Under the pieces are notes generated by a model. The model had not been told where the DNA came from. It was given only the letters and a program-made list of their open reading frames with translations, and did no database searches. From Prorocentrum cordatum (Eukaryota; Sar; Dinophyceae; Prorocentrales; Prorocentraceae), in the NCBI GenBank assembly GCA_963575745.1, contig CAUYUJ010021682.1, positions 562,692 to 626,691 on the forward strand: a DNA stretch of 64,000 bases, written 5' to 3'. This document shows, piece by piece, positions 11,400 through 19,997 of the stretch. Position 1 is the stretch's first letter. Each line of letters opens with the position of its first letter. The translations under genes and the position numbers were made by a program.

Positions 11400-11890
11400 C
11401 TGGGATGTCACAGGGGGGACTCTTGAGGGCCGTCTGGAGGCCTCTGAAGCCGTTTGGGGCGTCTTGAGGGCCTCTTAGGGGGTCTCTTCGGGCCTTTGGG
11501 GGGCCTCTTGGGGCCTCCTTGGGGCCTCGGAGCCTCTTGGGGCGGAAGACTCGGTTTTGCCGTTCGTGTTCCCCCTCGTGGGCCCTTCTTGGGGCTGTCT
11601 TTGGGCCCTCTTGGCCTGTCCTGGGCGCCTCAGACTGCGCCGTCTGGGGGCCCTCTTGGGAGCCTCTGGGGCCGTCTTGGGGACCTCTTGGGCCGTCATG
11701 GAAACTTGGAAGCTCGAAGTGTCGAGGGTTCAAGGAACATTGACAAGCCTGCGGAAAAAACAGTGATGCTGGCCTCTCGGAGCCCTCTTGGGACGTCTCT
11801 TGGAGGCCTCTTAGGACGTCTTGGGTACTTTTTCGGCCGACTGCAGACCATCTTGGGCGTCTTGGGGCGACCATGCGGCGATTCGGGGCC
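11400..11890 (+). repeat. GGCCTCTTGG minisatellite flanking the LTR element
   Basis: This is a continuation of the same minisatellite. It is cut at 11895 by the LTR retrotransposon and resumes at 18982. Confidence 0.8.
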
Positions 11891-11895
11891 CTCTG
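11891..11895. repeat. Target-site duplication (left), CTCTG
   Basis: The 5 bp immediately before the left LTR equal the 5 bp after the right LTR, as expected for LTR-retrotransposon integration. Confidence 0.9.
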
Positions 11896-12053
11896 TGCTG
11901 GGAAGTTTGTAGTTTTACATATATATGTGATTATAGAGAATATAATCAGACTGTCCTGGAGGATCCAGGAAATCCTGCAGCCCTTTGTTGCTCGAGGAAA
12001 AGAGCGACCCTCACCTCCCCCCTTTCTCCGTGAGGGGGGTGGGTGCACGTGCA
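11896..12053 (+). repeat. 5' LTR (158 bp)
   Basis: A very short LTR with TG...CA ends. An AT-rich block (ACATATATATGTGATTATAG, 11916-11935) is the best candidate for the core promoter. A GGAGGATCC box lies in the middle and CCTCACCTCCCCCCTTTCTCC near the 3' end. It is identical by eye to 18819-18976. Confidence 0.96.
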
Positions 12054-12065
12054 TGGTAGCGGAGC
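12054..12065 (+). promoter_or_regulatory. Primer-binding site, initiator-Met-tRNA-like
   Basis: TGGTAGCGGAGC directly follows the LTR. It starts with TGG (complement of CCA) and closely resembles the complement of eukaryotic initiator tRNA-Met 3' ends. The matching tRNA of this organism is not in the window, so the tRNA assignment is an inference. Confidence 0.75.
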
Positions 12066-12412
12066 TCGCTTGAGGTTCGCGGGCCGCTCCGCACCCAGGC
12101 GAGCTCCAAGAGCCCCTCGAGAGGGCCCAGCGGCGCGACGCCGCGGGTCCGGCAGCCAGCGGGACGATCCACGCGGCCGCCGAGCAGAGGACCCCTTGCT
12201 GGTCAGAGCTGCGGTCAGACCCGCGCTCTGACAGCGGTGGCCAGCCAGCCAACAAGGGCAAGGGCAAGGCCACGCTGAAGGCCAAGAAGCCGAACAAGCG
12301 AGGAGGCAGAGCGGCGGACACGCGTGAGCACCGCCAGCTACGAGGGACCGCTTTTAGGAAGCTTGCGGCGTGCGGCAGCAAGGCGAAGCTTACTCAGGAG
12401 GAGCGAGCAGCG

Positions 12413-15400
12413 GTGAAGAGGCAGCTGGCGAGCGACATCGAGAGGCTGGAGAAGCGTGTCACTGACGTGCTCGACACCCAAGATGGAGCAGCAGCTGCAG
12501 CAACTGGTCGATCAAGTTCAGAGGCTGACGACGGAGAGTCAGAACATGAGGCAGGAGCTTCAGAACAGGGACGTGCAGATCGCAGAGATGAGAGGACAAC
12601 TGCAGGGTCAGCAGCAGGCTCAGCAGCAGGCTCAGCAGCAGCGGGTAGCCCCGCGCGGCGAGATGATGGATCCGAAGATCCTTCACAAGGTGAAGCCGTT
12701 CGACGGCCAAAGGTCAAGCTGGAAGACGTTCAGCTTCCAGTACAGAGCGTACCTGATCGCCCAGGATCGGAGGTACCGAGATCTTCTGGAAAGGTGCGAG
12801 GACGGAGCCCAGGAGGTGGACAACGTCAACCTGGACCCGCAGGAGGAAGAACTCAGCACGCAGTTGTACTACGGCCTGGTCCTGGCCATGCCCGAGGACT
12901 CGGTGGCGAGCTGATCGTGAGGAACAGCCCAGTAGGAGAAGGAGCCGAGTGTTGGAGGAAGCTTCAGAAGGAGTACAACCCGAGCGAGGCAGGCAACGTG
13001 CTGGCGATGTGGACCAAGCTCACGGACACGAAGTTCGACACCAAGGAAGACGTGATGGTGAGCATCAGCAAGCTGGACGAGGACATGGCGAGGTACCAGA
13101 AGATGGCAGGAGAGCCCGTCTCGGACCTGATCAAGCGCGGCATCCTCACAAAGGCGCTGAAGGATCACGACGAGCTCCAGAAGCACGTGTTTCGGAACAG
13201 CAGTCGGTTAAGTACGTACGAGCTTCTGAGAGCCGAGGTGGTGTCGGCGTTGGCGGCAGAGCGAGCGGTTCAGGACGACCCGATGGAGATCGGAGCGCTG
13301 AAGGGCGGAAAGAGACCGTGGAAAGGCCGCGGCAAAGGGAAAGACGGAAAAGGCAAGGAGAAGCCACCGAATCCCGACGCCGAGATCGAGTGCCACTACT
13401 GCCACAAGAAGGGTCACCGCAGCGCAAACTGCCGAAAGCGGATCGCCGACGAGAAGAAGACACCCGAGAAGGACAAGAAGGACAAGAAGCAGTTCCGAAA
13501 AGAAAAGGCAAAAGAAAAGAAGAAGATCGGGGCAGCGGCAGTCAGGGAGCTCGAAAGGTTACGACAGACAGGAGTGGGCACAGGATCAAGCTCGACAGCA
13601 CCGACACAACAGATGCTAGGAAGTCAGGGAAGCGCCGACAGCGCGATGACTCAGCAGGTGCTGCGCCCAGTCAACTGTGCGCTGCGAGCGAAGATGATTC
13701 TTGCCCTGAGGGCAGAGGTCACAAGAAGCGCAGCCACACGATCGACTGGAAGTACTGCTTGCCTAGCTACTACCAATATGTGTGCTGCTCTTGCAAGAAG
13801 ACCTTTGAAGGACGGCGATGGCACTACGATCAGTGGAAGCTGGACTACTGTGCCGTGTGTGCCGAGTACTGCCTGGACGGCCTCAAGGACGGGGAAGAGA
13901 CAGACGACGACAAGAAGCCAAAGAAGCGCAAGAAAGGCTAGATTCGTCGCTGACGACCGTCAGTGCTGCGATATGCCAGCTGCGGTGAGCCCCGCGCTGG
14001 CCGGACCCAGGCCTGTTACCATCGCTGGTCTTCGGCCCGTGGATGAAGATCAGAGCCCTGCGGATGACCGATTGCGGTTAGCCCCGCTTCGGAATGCGAT
14101 CATGCTCGATTCAGGTGCGCAGATCAGTGCGATACCGAGGTCACAGGTGACCAAGCACAACTACACGCCGACGGACAGCAACGTTGTCGGCTTGAAGGGC
14201 ATAGGAGGCGAGGAGATCGAGAGGTACGGCCACGTGGAGCTGAACCTATCCCGAGGAGGAGAGGTTATTCAAGTCGGTGCTGAGGTTGCCGATGTGGAGT
14301 ACCCAGTTGTGGCTACAGACGCTGTAGTACAACGTGGTCAGAGTGTTCTTCATAGCCCTGCAGGTCACTGGATCATCAACGGTACCATCGAGCCACCTGA
14401 TGGAGCTGAGTTCGTACCTCTACGTCGTCACCAAGGCAACTACTACTTAGAGTACGATCACATCATCGACGGCCAGACTCAACCAGAAGCTTCAAAGGTA
14501 GCTGCGGTACGAAAGACACTACCAAGGAAGGTACCAGCTGAACAGGAAGCTGGAGCTTTGCCGAAGGTTCTAGGTCCCGAAGCTGATGAGACCACAACTG
14601 TGCCAACGAGAGTGTTGAAGACTCCTCACCAACCTAGTGCTGCGGAGAGAGCCGCGCACGAAGGGCATCATCTACCTTTTCGACCTTGGTGTCCCATCTG
14701 CGTGCAGGCTCGAGCAGACGATGACCCCCACCACGCTCAGGAACCAGCTGATGAGAACAAGATCCCGAAGGTGGTGTTCGACATCTTTTACGTAGGGACG
14801 GACCAGCTGGCTGCGAAGTACAAGCTTAAAGGAGGTTACTTCAGCATCAGGGAGAAGACGTCGGTCACGAAGGCCGAGTTAGACCAAGCGGTCTCTGTCT
14901 TGAATGTTATCGACTGTAAGATCTTGGCTCAGGCGACGTTGTACGCGAACAAGGAGACGGATGACTACAAGGTGTCCTTCCTGCTAGGCGTGCTGGAAGC
15001 TTGGGGTCACACAACAGTCATACTTCAGACAGACCAGGAGCCTGCCACCATGGCTCTGGCGCAGGCAGTTCGAGATCGCAGATCACACTCAACCTTGGTG
15101 CGGGGATCACCGCCCTTTTCCAAGCAGAGTGCAGGCTACGCTGAAGGAGGTAACAAGCTAGCTGCTGGTCTACTTCGAGCCTACAAGCTGAAGCTGGAGC
15201 ACAAGCTGGGCAGCGAGATCAAGATGACGGATCCGATCGTGCCATGGCTTGTGAACTCAGTGGGGTGGATGATCACCAGATTCCAGCCTCGCAGTCACGG
15301 AGGTTCCTCCTACAAGATGCTCTACGGCAAAGAGTACAACGGCGAGATTGCGGAGATGGGTGAGCAGGTCTGGTATCGGATCTCAGCCCGAGTTGCCGCG

Positions 15401-18400
15401 GGACGTGGCAAATGGGAAGCCCGCTTCGCAAAAGGAATCTGGGTTGGTAAGAGCGAGCTGGACGACACACATCTCGTGATCGATCCTGAACGTGGAGTGC
15501 AGAAGGTGAGAACGGTGCGAAGGATGCCTGAGGAGTTCAGGTGGCAGCCCGAGCTCATCCAGCACATCAGGGTGACGCCCTGGAAGCAGACGCCCGACAA
15601 GAGTTCAGGAACGATCGGACGCAGCATGTACATCACGGAGCGCATGATCGATGCTCATGGTCCTACCGACGATTGCAGGAAGTGCAGTACAGGATACGGT
15701 TCGCATTCGGCAGCCTGCCGACAGCGTTTCGAGACCATTCAGGCCGACTTGCTGCGCGAGAAGTTGGCGAAGGACCCTGTGGCCCCTGAGGCTACAGTCG
15801 TGGTGCCAGCGCCGGCTGCGGGAAGCCCCGCGCCTGGAGCCGCACCCGGAGGAGCAGCGGCATCAAGCAGCAGTGAGGTTGCGGTGAGCCCCGCACCTGC
15901 TGCCAGTGACGTAGCTATGGTTCCTGGCCCAGGAGAGGCTGAGGTGCAGACAGCCATGGACACGGAGAGTGGAGAGCTCAGGAGCGACTTTCGGCGAAGC
16001 GCCCCAGGTGAAGTTCGTGAAGGAGCTGAGGTCAAGAAGCCCAGGGTAGCAAGCATTGGGCATCTCTCTGTCTGTGAGTTGGCAGTCTGCGAGGAGGGCT
16101 ACGACGAGAGCTTCGACCCCATGTGGGATCCACACCCAAAGCGCAGTGCGAGATGTTCCGAGAGGTGTGAGAAGCACTCATCACGATGCCAGCTACGAGA
16201 ATGCCACCAAGCTGAGTGTGCATGCAGGAGATGTTTGATGAGCCACATCGGCACAATCAGGAGCCACTTCGGAGATCCTGAGGAGCAGCAGGTGGAGCAG
16301 ATGGTTGAGGTGAGCGCCGAGCTGCATGAGAAAGACCAGTGGAGCCCAAAGACGATACACTACGATTACTACACTGGAGAGCCTCTGGATGAGGACCTGT
16401 ATCAGAAGGGTCGCGACGACGAGCTGCAGGCCATGAAGGACTATGGGGTCTACGTGGAAGTGGCGACATCGACGGCGACCGACGGCAAGCACATTGGAGG
16501 TTTCCCGATAGCCCACATGAAAGAAGGAAAGGTCAGGTGGAGGTTCGTAGCAACCGAGGTGAACAAGTACGAGGTCAGGGAGGACAACCACCAAGGCACG
16601 CCCCCGCTCATGATCGTCAGAGCGACGCTGAGCCGTGCCGCTTCAAGTCCAACTTCCAGCGGGCAGCACCTGCGGAAGATACAAGTCTGGGACGTCAGGA
16701 AGGCTTTCTTCAACGCTGACTTAGACGAGACGATCTACGTGCATCCTGGGAGAGAGCTGTGTCCGCCTGGAAGGTGCTGGTGGTTACGCAAGGCCATGAA
16801 CGGTACCAGGAAGGCGTCGCAGATGTGGGGTGAGCTTGTGAGAACTACTATGGACGACGGCCATTGGGAATGCTTGGTTGGAACTCCTAACGTGTTCTAC
16901 TTACCTGCTAGCCCCAACACAGCCCCCTTCGACGAGGATAGCACAGCGATCTGCCATGGCGATGACTTTCTTGCTGAGGGCTACGACGAGCAGCTGGACG
17001 AGCTGGACGAGTTGTTGAAGCAGCAGTTTGAGGTCACGGCCAGCGCCAGACTTGGACCAGGAGCGGTGGGGCAGACTACATACCTCAAGAGGACGATCGG
17101 CTACACCGACAAGTTGCCAGGTTGCGAGGAGCCAGGTTTCTTCTGGACTGCCGATCCTAAGCATGTGGACTTCATGATCAAGTGGACGCAGAAGCGAGGT
17201 TGTAAACCAGCTCCCACTCCAGGGACGAAAGCTACAGGACAAGGCCGACGAGACAGCCTAGACCTTCTTTCCAAGGATCGTGCTCGAGAAGTGGCGGGTG
17301 CAGCTGGCACCGCTCTTTACCTTTCTTCGGACAGGCCCGACACGATGTACGCCAGCAAGACAGCGATGCAGCACGTCTCCAACCCGAACGTCTTGATGCA
17401 TGCGCGTGTTCAGCGACTTGGAAGGTACTACGAAGGACAGCCTGTGTTGGTCTGGTGTTACCCACTTCAAGGTACTCCTGAAGGCATTCGTGTAGATGGT
17501 GACGCAGATTGGGCACCTACGAGTGAACTACAGCGGCGATCTACCAGTGGAGGAGCTGTGAGGTATGGTGATCACACTTGGGACTGCTACTCAGTGACGC
17601 AGAGTACGATAGCCCTAAGTTCAGGGGAATCCGAGATGTACGCTACGGGAAGTGCGACAGCCAGAGGACTTCAGTGTAAGACGTACCTGATCGAGACCCA
17701 GAGGCCCTGCAACCTGAAGATCTATAGTGACAGCACAGCTGGACGTGGCATGTGCAGTCGAGTTGGGGTGGGCAAGGTCAGGCACCTGGAGTTGAGGTAC
17801 TTGTGGATTCAGGAGCGGTTGCGTCTCAAGGCGTTCGAGCTGCACAAGGAGGACACCAGCAAGATGACAGCCGACATGCTCACGAAGTACAGCGAGTGGC
17901 CGACAATCGAGAAGCATTGCACCACTCTCAACCTCAGGTTCGGAAAGCAGTTGAAGGGCTTGAGCGCAATGGCAGTTTTCACGGAGGTCGTGACGAAGGC
18001 GTCAGGCGAGAGGGTGACAGTGTACGGAGGTTCTGACGAGGTTGCGGTTTGCCCCGCGCCTGTCAGCCACTACGTGGACAGCGAGGAGTTCTGGTTCTTC
18101 CTGAAGTTGGGACTAGTTGTGGTGACTGCAGCCAGTGCTTTCTTACTGGGGTGCTGGTGTGGTTGTTACTTCAAGGACTTCTACGACAAGTTCCTCCTCC
18201 AGGGTGCGGTTGACCCCGCCTCTGGAAGCACGTGTATACCATCTGCGCGGGCTGAGGCCGAGTTCAAGACCGTGTGTGTACAGCAGGACAAAGGAGCAAG
18301 GCACAAGCTCTTAAGCACGTTTCTTGTAGCTGAGCTGCGAGCTGTCTTGAAGGCCAAGAGCCTGGCCGTGTCAGGGATCAAGGAGGACCTGGTCACGAGG

Positions 18401-18607
18401 ATGATCAAGCACGGATGCGTTCTGGCGGATCGCCAGGCCAAGGAGATCGAGCAGCTGCGAGTGATGGCTACAGCGCGAGGACCTCTTACCAAGCTCAGCT
18501 TGCAGGACATCAGCAGTCCAGAGGCCGCGCAGAAGTGGATCGAGACGTTCAAGAGCGAGTGCGGAGACCGTTCCAGAGGCTCTCAGGTGATCCACGGAGA
18601 GGGCTAG
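12413..18607 (+). CDS. Copia-type Gag-Pol polyprotein with C-terminal TM + SAP extension
   Basis: A single 2,064-codon open frame. Visible modules: a CCHC zinc knuckle CHYCHKKGHRSANC at about residue 327; aspartic protease box MLDSGAQISAIP at about 564; an integrase zinc site HEGHHLPFRPWCPIC at about 750, followed by Asp-Asp-Glu core candidates (VFDIFYVG, ILQTDQEP, SAGYAEGGN); RT with WDVRKAFFNADLDETIYV at about 1426 and HGDD in place of YVDD at about 1514; RNase H with DADWA, SSGESE, YSDST and TADMLTK (about 1697-1830). After RNase H come a hydrophobic helix (FWFFLKLGLVVVTAASAFLL, about 1895) and a SAP-like motif (about 1962-2003). Residues 1-165 of this frame look like a shadow, because the better Gag N-terminus is in another frame (12456-12914). 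The upstream frame is open back to a TGA at 12071 but has no ATG. The pol half appears intact. Confidence 0.93.
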   Translation: MKRQLASDIERLEKRVTDVLDTQDGAAAAATGRSSSEADDGESEHEAGASEQGRADRRDERTTAGSAAGSAAGSAAAGSPARRDDGSEDPSQGEAVRRPKVKLEDVQLPVQSVPDRPGSEVPRSSGKVRGRSPGGGQRQPGPAGGRTQHAVVLRPGPGHARGLGGELIVRNSPVGEGAECWRKLQKEYNPSEAGNVLAMWTKLTDTKFDTKEDVMVSISKLDEDMARYQKMAGEPVSDLIKRGILTKALKDHDELQKHVFRNSSRLSTYELLRAEVVSALAAERAVQDDPMEIGALKGGKRPWKGRGKGKDGKGKEKPPNPDAEIECHYCHKKGHRSANCRKRIADEKKTPEKDKKDKKQFRKEKAKEKKKIGAAAVRELERLRQTGVGTGSSSTAPTQQMLGSQGSADSAMTQQVLRPVNCALRAKMILALRAEVTRSAATRSTGSTACLATTNMCAALARRPLKDGDGTTISGSWTTVPCVPSTAWTASRTGKRQTTTRSQRSARKARFVADDRQCCDMPAAVSPALAGPRPVTIAGLRPVDEDQSPADDRLRLAPLRNAIMLDSGAQISAIPRSQVTKHNYTPTDSNVVGLKGIGGEEIERYGHVELNLSRGGEVIQVGAEVADVEYPVVATDAVVQRGQSVLHSPAGHWIINGTIEPPDGAEFVPLRRHQGNYYLEYDHIIDGQTQPEASKVAAVRKTLPRKVPAEQEAGALPKVLGPEADETTTVPTRVLKTPHQPSAAERAAHEGHHLPFRPWCPICVQARADDDPHHAQEPADENKIPKVVFDIFYVGTDQLAAKYKLKGGYFSIREKTSVTKAELDQAVSVLNVIDCKILAQATLYANKETDDYKVSFLLGVLEAWGHTTVILQTDQEPATMALAQAVRDRRSHSTLVRGSPPFSKQSAGYAEGGNKLAAGLLRAYKLKLEHKLGSEIKMTDPIVPWLVNSVGWMITRFQPRSHGGSSYKMLYGKEYNGEIAEMGEQVWYRISARVAAGRGKWEARFAKGIWVGKSELDDTHLVIDPERGVQKVRTVRRMPEEFRWQPELIQHIRVTPWKQTPDKSSGTIGRSMYITERMIDAHGPTDDCRKCSTGYGSHSAACRQRFETIQADLLREKLAKDPVAPEATVVVPAPAAGSPAPGAAPGGAAASSSSEVAVSPAPAASDVAMVPGPGEAEVQTAMDTESGELRSDFRRSAPGEVREGAEVKKPRVASIGHLSVCELAVCEEGYDESFDPMWDPHPKRSARCSERCEKHSSRCQLRECHQAECACRRCLMSHIGTIRSHFGDPEEQQVEQMVEVSAELHEKDQWSPKTIHYDYYTGEPLDEDLYQKGRDDELQAMKDYGVYVEVATSTATDGKHIGGFPIAHMKEGKVRWRFVATEVNKYEVREDNHQGTPPLMIVRATLSRAASSPTSSGQHLRKIQVWDVRKAFFNADLDETIYVHPGRELCPPGRCWWLRKAMNGTRKASQMWGELVRTTMDDGHWECLVGTPNVFYLPASPNTAPFDEDSTAICHGDDFLAEGYDEQLDELDELLKQQFEVTASARLGPGAVGQTTYLKRTIGYTDKLPGCEEPGFFWTADPKHVDFMIKWTQKRGCKPAPTPGTKATGQGRRDSLDLLSKDRAREVAGAAGTALYLSSDRPDTMYASKTAMQHVSNPNVLMHARVQRLGRYYEGQPVLVWCYPLQGTPEGIRVDGDADWAPTSELQRRSTSGGAVRYGDHTWDCYSVTQSTIALSSGESEMYATGSATARGLQCKTYLIETQRPCNLKIYSDSTAGRGMCSRVGVGKVRHLELRYLWIQERLRLKAFELHKEDTSKMTADMLTKYSEWPTIEKHCTTLNLRFGKQLKGLSAMAVFTEVVTKASGERVTVYGGSDEVAVCPAPVSHYVDSEEFWFFLKLGLVVVTAASAFLLGCWCGCYFKDFYDKFLLQGAVDPASGSTCIPSARAEAEFKTVCVQQDKGARHKLLSTFLVAELRAVLKAKSLAVSGIKEDLVTRMIKHGCVLADRQAKEIEQLRVMATARGPLTKLSLQDISSPEAAQKWIETFKSECGDRSRGSQVIHGEG
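12456..12914 (+). CDS. Gag N-terminal segment in an alternative frame
   Basis: This 152-codon frame carries a Gln-rich coiled coil (MEQQLQQLVDQVQRLTTESQ) and then the capsid-type start of copia Gag (MMDPKILHKVKPFDGQRSSW, then WKTFSFQYRAYL). It stops at 12912-12914. The Gag sequence continues one frame back at about 12908 as LIVRNSPVGEGAECWRKLQ in the polyprotein frame. A -1 shift near 12895-12910 would join them, either as programmed frameshifting or as a 1-nt deletion. The homologous-looking content supports this frame over the overlapping polyprotein frame here. Confidence 0.6.
   Translation: MSLTCSTPKMEQQLQQLVDQVQRLTTESQNMRQELQNRDVQIAEMRGQLQGQQQAQQQAQQQRVAPRGEMMDPKILHKVKPFDGQRSSWKTFSFQYRAYLIAQDRRYRDLLERCEDGAQEVDNVNLDPQEEELSTQLYYGLVLAMPEDSVAS
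13561..13941 (+). CDS. Gag C-terminal cysteine-rich segment in a third frame
   Basis: The frame ending at the TAG at 13939-13941 reads IDWKYCLPSYYQYVCCSCKK, then a CAVCAEYC cluster, then a Lys-rich tail KKPKKRKKG. The CCxxC...CxxCxxxC pattern and the basic end look like a genuine zinc-binding Gag tail. The polyprotein frame over the same bases is Thr/Ala/Ser-rich with no pattern. If real, Gag ends at 13941 and Pol is read one frame forward, comparable to the +1 gag-pol arrangement known in yeast Ty1. An alternative is a pair of compensating indels. Confidence 0.45.
   Translation, partial: TTDRSGHRIKLDSTDTTDARKSGKRRQRDDSAGAAPSQLCAASEDDSCPEGRGHKKRSHTIDWKYCLPSYYQYVCCSCKKTFEGRRWHYDQWKLDYCAVCAEYCLDGLKDGEETDDDKKPKKRKKG
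13981..13995 (+). repeat. TGCGGNNNNCCCCGC motif, first of eight
   Basis: A 15-nt hairpin-capable motif (GCGG/CCGC stem). It occurs at 13981, 14073, 15817, 15880, 18043, 18205, 18663 and 18688, always on the sense strand of the LTR element. The six copies within the coding region are read in the same phase, giving Val/Ala-x-Pro-Ala-like peptides; the last two are past the stop codon. Confidence 0.85.
18085..18420 (+). other. TM helix and SAP-like domain at the Pol C-terminus
   Basis: Downstream of RNase H the polyprotein has a strongly hydrophobic segment ending CWCGCY (18091-18170). About 40 codons later comes a SAP-type helix-turn-helix pattern: LVAELRAVLKAKSLAVSGIK followed by EDLVTRMIKHG (about 18310-18420). 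SAP motifs bind AT-rich or scaffold DNA in other eukaryotic proteins. The two modules are not part of a standard copia Pol. The role in tethering or targeting is inferred. Confidence 0.65.
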
Positions 18608-18809
18608 GAGAATGGTCGCAGGAAGCACTACGACAGCCGAAGGTGAGCTTTCTTTTACAGGCTGCGGTTTGCCCCGCGCCTGCCCTCTGCGGGTAGCCCC
18701 GCGATGGGCTTAGGCGGGCAGCGCCGTTGCGAAGCCTGCTCAGGGAGCACAAAGTGGTTTCCCTGTGGCTCACGTTTCTCGACTGGAGGCCGAGCCGCTT
18801 CCAGCGCCC
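18608..18809 (+). other. 3' untranslated region of the LTR element
   Basis: About 200 bp between the stop codon and the purine tract. It contains two of the eight TGCGGNNNNCCCCGC motifs, at 18663-18677 and 18688-18702. I see no coding frame of note. Confidence 0.7.
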
Positions 18810-18818
18810 AAGGAGAGG
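18810..18818 (+). promoter_or_regulatory. Polypurine tract
   Basis: AAGGAGAGG lies immediately before the 3' LTR, the expected position for the plus-strand priming site. Confidence 0.85.
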
Positions 18819-18976
18819 TGCTGGGAAGTTTGTAGTTTTACATATATATGTGATTATAGAGAATATAATCAGACTGTCCTGGAGGATCCAGGAAATCCTG
18901 CAGCCCTTTGTTGCTCGAGGAAAAGAGCGACCCTCACCTCCCCCCTTTCTCCGTGAGGGGGGTGGGTGCACGTGCA
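18819..18976 (+). repeat. 3' LTR (158 bp)
   Basis: I find no difference from the 5' LTR at 11896-12053. It is followed by the CTCTG target duplication at 18977-18981. Confidence 0.96.
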
Positions 18977-18981
18977 CTCTG
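18977..18981. repeat. Target-site duplication (right), CTCTG
   Basis: The partner of 11891-11895. The downstream sequence GGGACCGTCTCGGGCC continues the host minisatellite. Confidence 0.9.
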
Positions 18982-19997
18982 GGACCGTCTCGGGCCCTCT
19001 TAGGCCAGCTGCGCTACCCTGGTGAATCCCGGGGGAATCCCGGGCAATCCCTGGGAATCCTTGTGAAACCGGTGGTCCGGGCCCGCAAAACTTTGCAATT
19101 CTTTGTTTCTCAGGGTCGCATGAGCTTTGGAGCACTCCACTACGTGCTGAAGGCACGGTGGCGGCCTTAGCATGTACCCACAAACATTGATGTAAACTAG
19201 GTACACATGCGAACATCCATCTCTCTCTATGCTTGAACATGTGTACACGATTATATGTGGAATCATCAAGTATTTCCCGCTCAATGTATCCCTCTCCCTT
19301 CTTCTGTGTTCCCCGTTCATCGCCTCCTCCATCTGTTTGTTGCCCCGAGCTGCTCAATATTACGGTACGCCGATACGTAGCTTGAGCACAAATATACCAT
19401 CACGCCGACATCATGAAGTCAGAGGTCCGGTCATAACACAGATCGCCCATACATGTTTGTGTTATCATCTCTATCTCTCTCTCTCTCTCTCTATGTCTCA
19501 CTCTCCCCCGTCGATATGTGTGCCTGTCAGTGTCGATCCGTCTCTTTCTCTCTCTCTATCGCTCTCTCTCTCTCTCTCTTTCTCACCTCCCGTGCCGCAC
19601 CGAGTTGCTCGTCATTCCCCCTGTGTTCCTCTGGACTTGCCTGCTGGTCTCCTCTCCCTTACCCCCGTTTATGCCCTCACTCATAAATCTGCTCAAAATC
19701 CGCCGAGGGAGGAGGAGCAAGGAGGAGGAGGAGGAGGAGGGGGGAGGAGGAGGAGGAGGAGGAGGCGGAGGAGGAGGATCGATCGATCGATCGAGCTGTC
19801 GGGCCGATGTCTGGGGTGACTCCTCTTCTAAGCTAGAGCACAGTGGCAGTTAAAAAGTCTAGCTCGGCCTAGCTGCTAGCTGTGGTCACTTCGTGGACTG
19901 GGGGGAGCAGACGCCACCGAGACGCTCGGGCCCTGCGTGCACCGTCCATCCCCACGCAGGGGTCTACGGGCACGGTAGCAGCCGCATTCACGGAAGC
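18982..19997. other. Minisatellite remnant, simple repeats, no gene
   Basis: The first ~40 bp continue the minisatellite. A short GAATCCCGGG-type tandem follows at 19021-19060, then CT tracts (about 19463-19495 and 19545-19585) and a (GGA)n array (about 19705-19775) ending in a GATC tetranucleotide run. No gene is supported. Confidence 0.6.

Larger units (their letters stand above)
11896..18976 (+). mobile_element. Complete copia-type LTR retrotransposon
   Basis: A 7,081-bp element with two LTRs of 158 bp that I read as identical. They begin TGCTGGG and end GTGCA (TG...CA). A 5-bp target duplication CTCTG lies at 11891-11895 and 18977-18981. A primer-binding site follows the left LTR and a purine tract precedes the right LTR. 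The interior encodes gag, protease, integrase, RT and RNase H in Pseudoviridae (copia) order, with integrase before RT. Identical LTRs indicate recent insertion. The target was the GGCCTCTTGG minisatellite, which continues on both sides. Confidence 0.97.
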
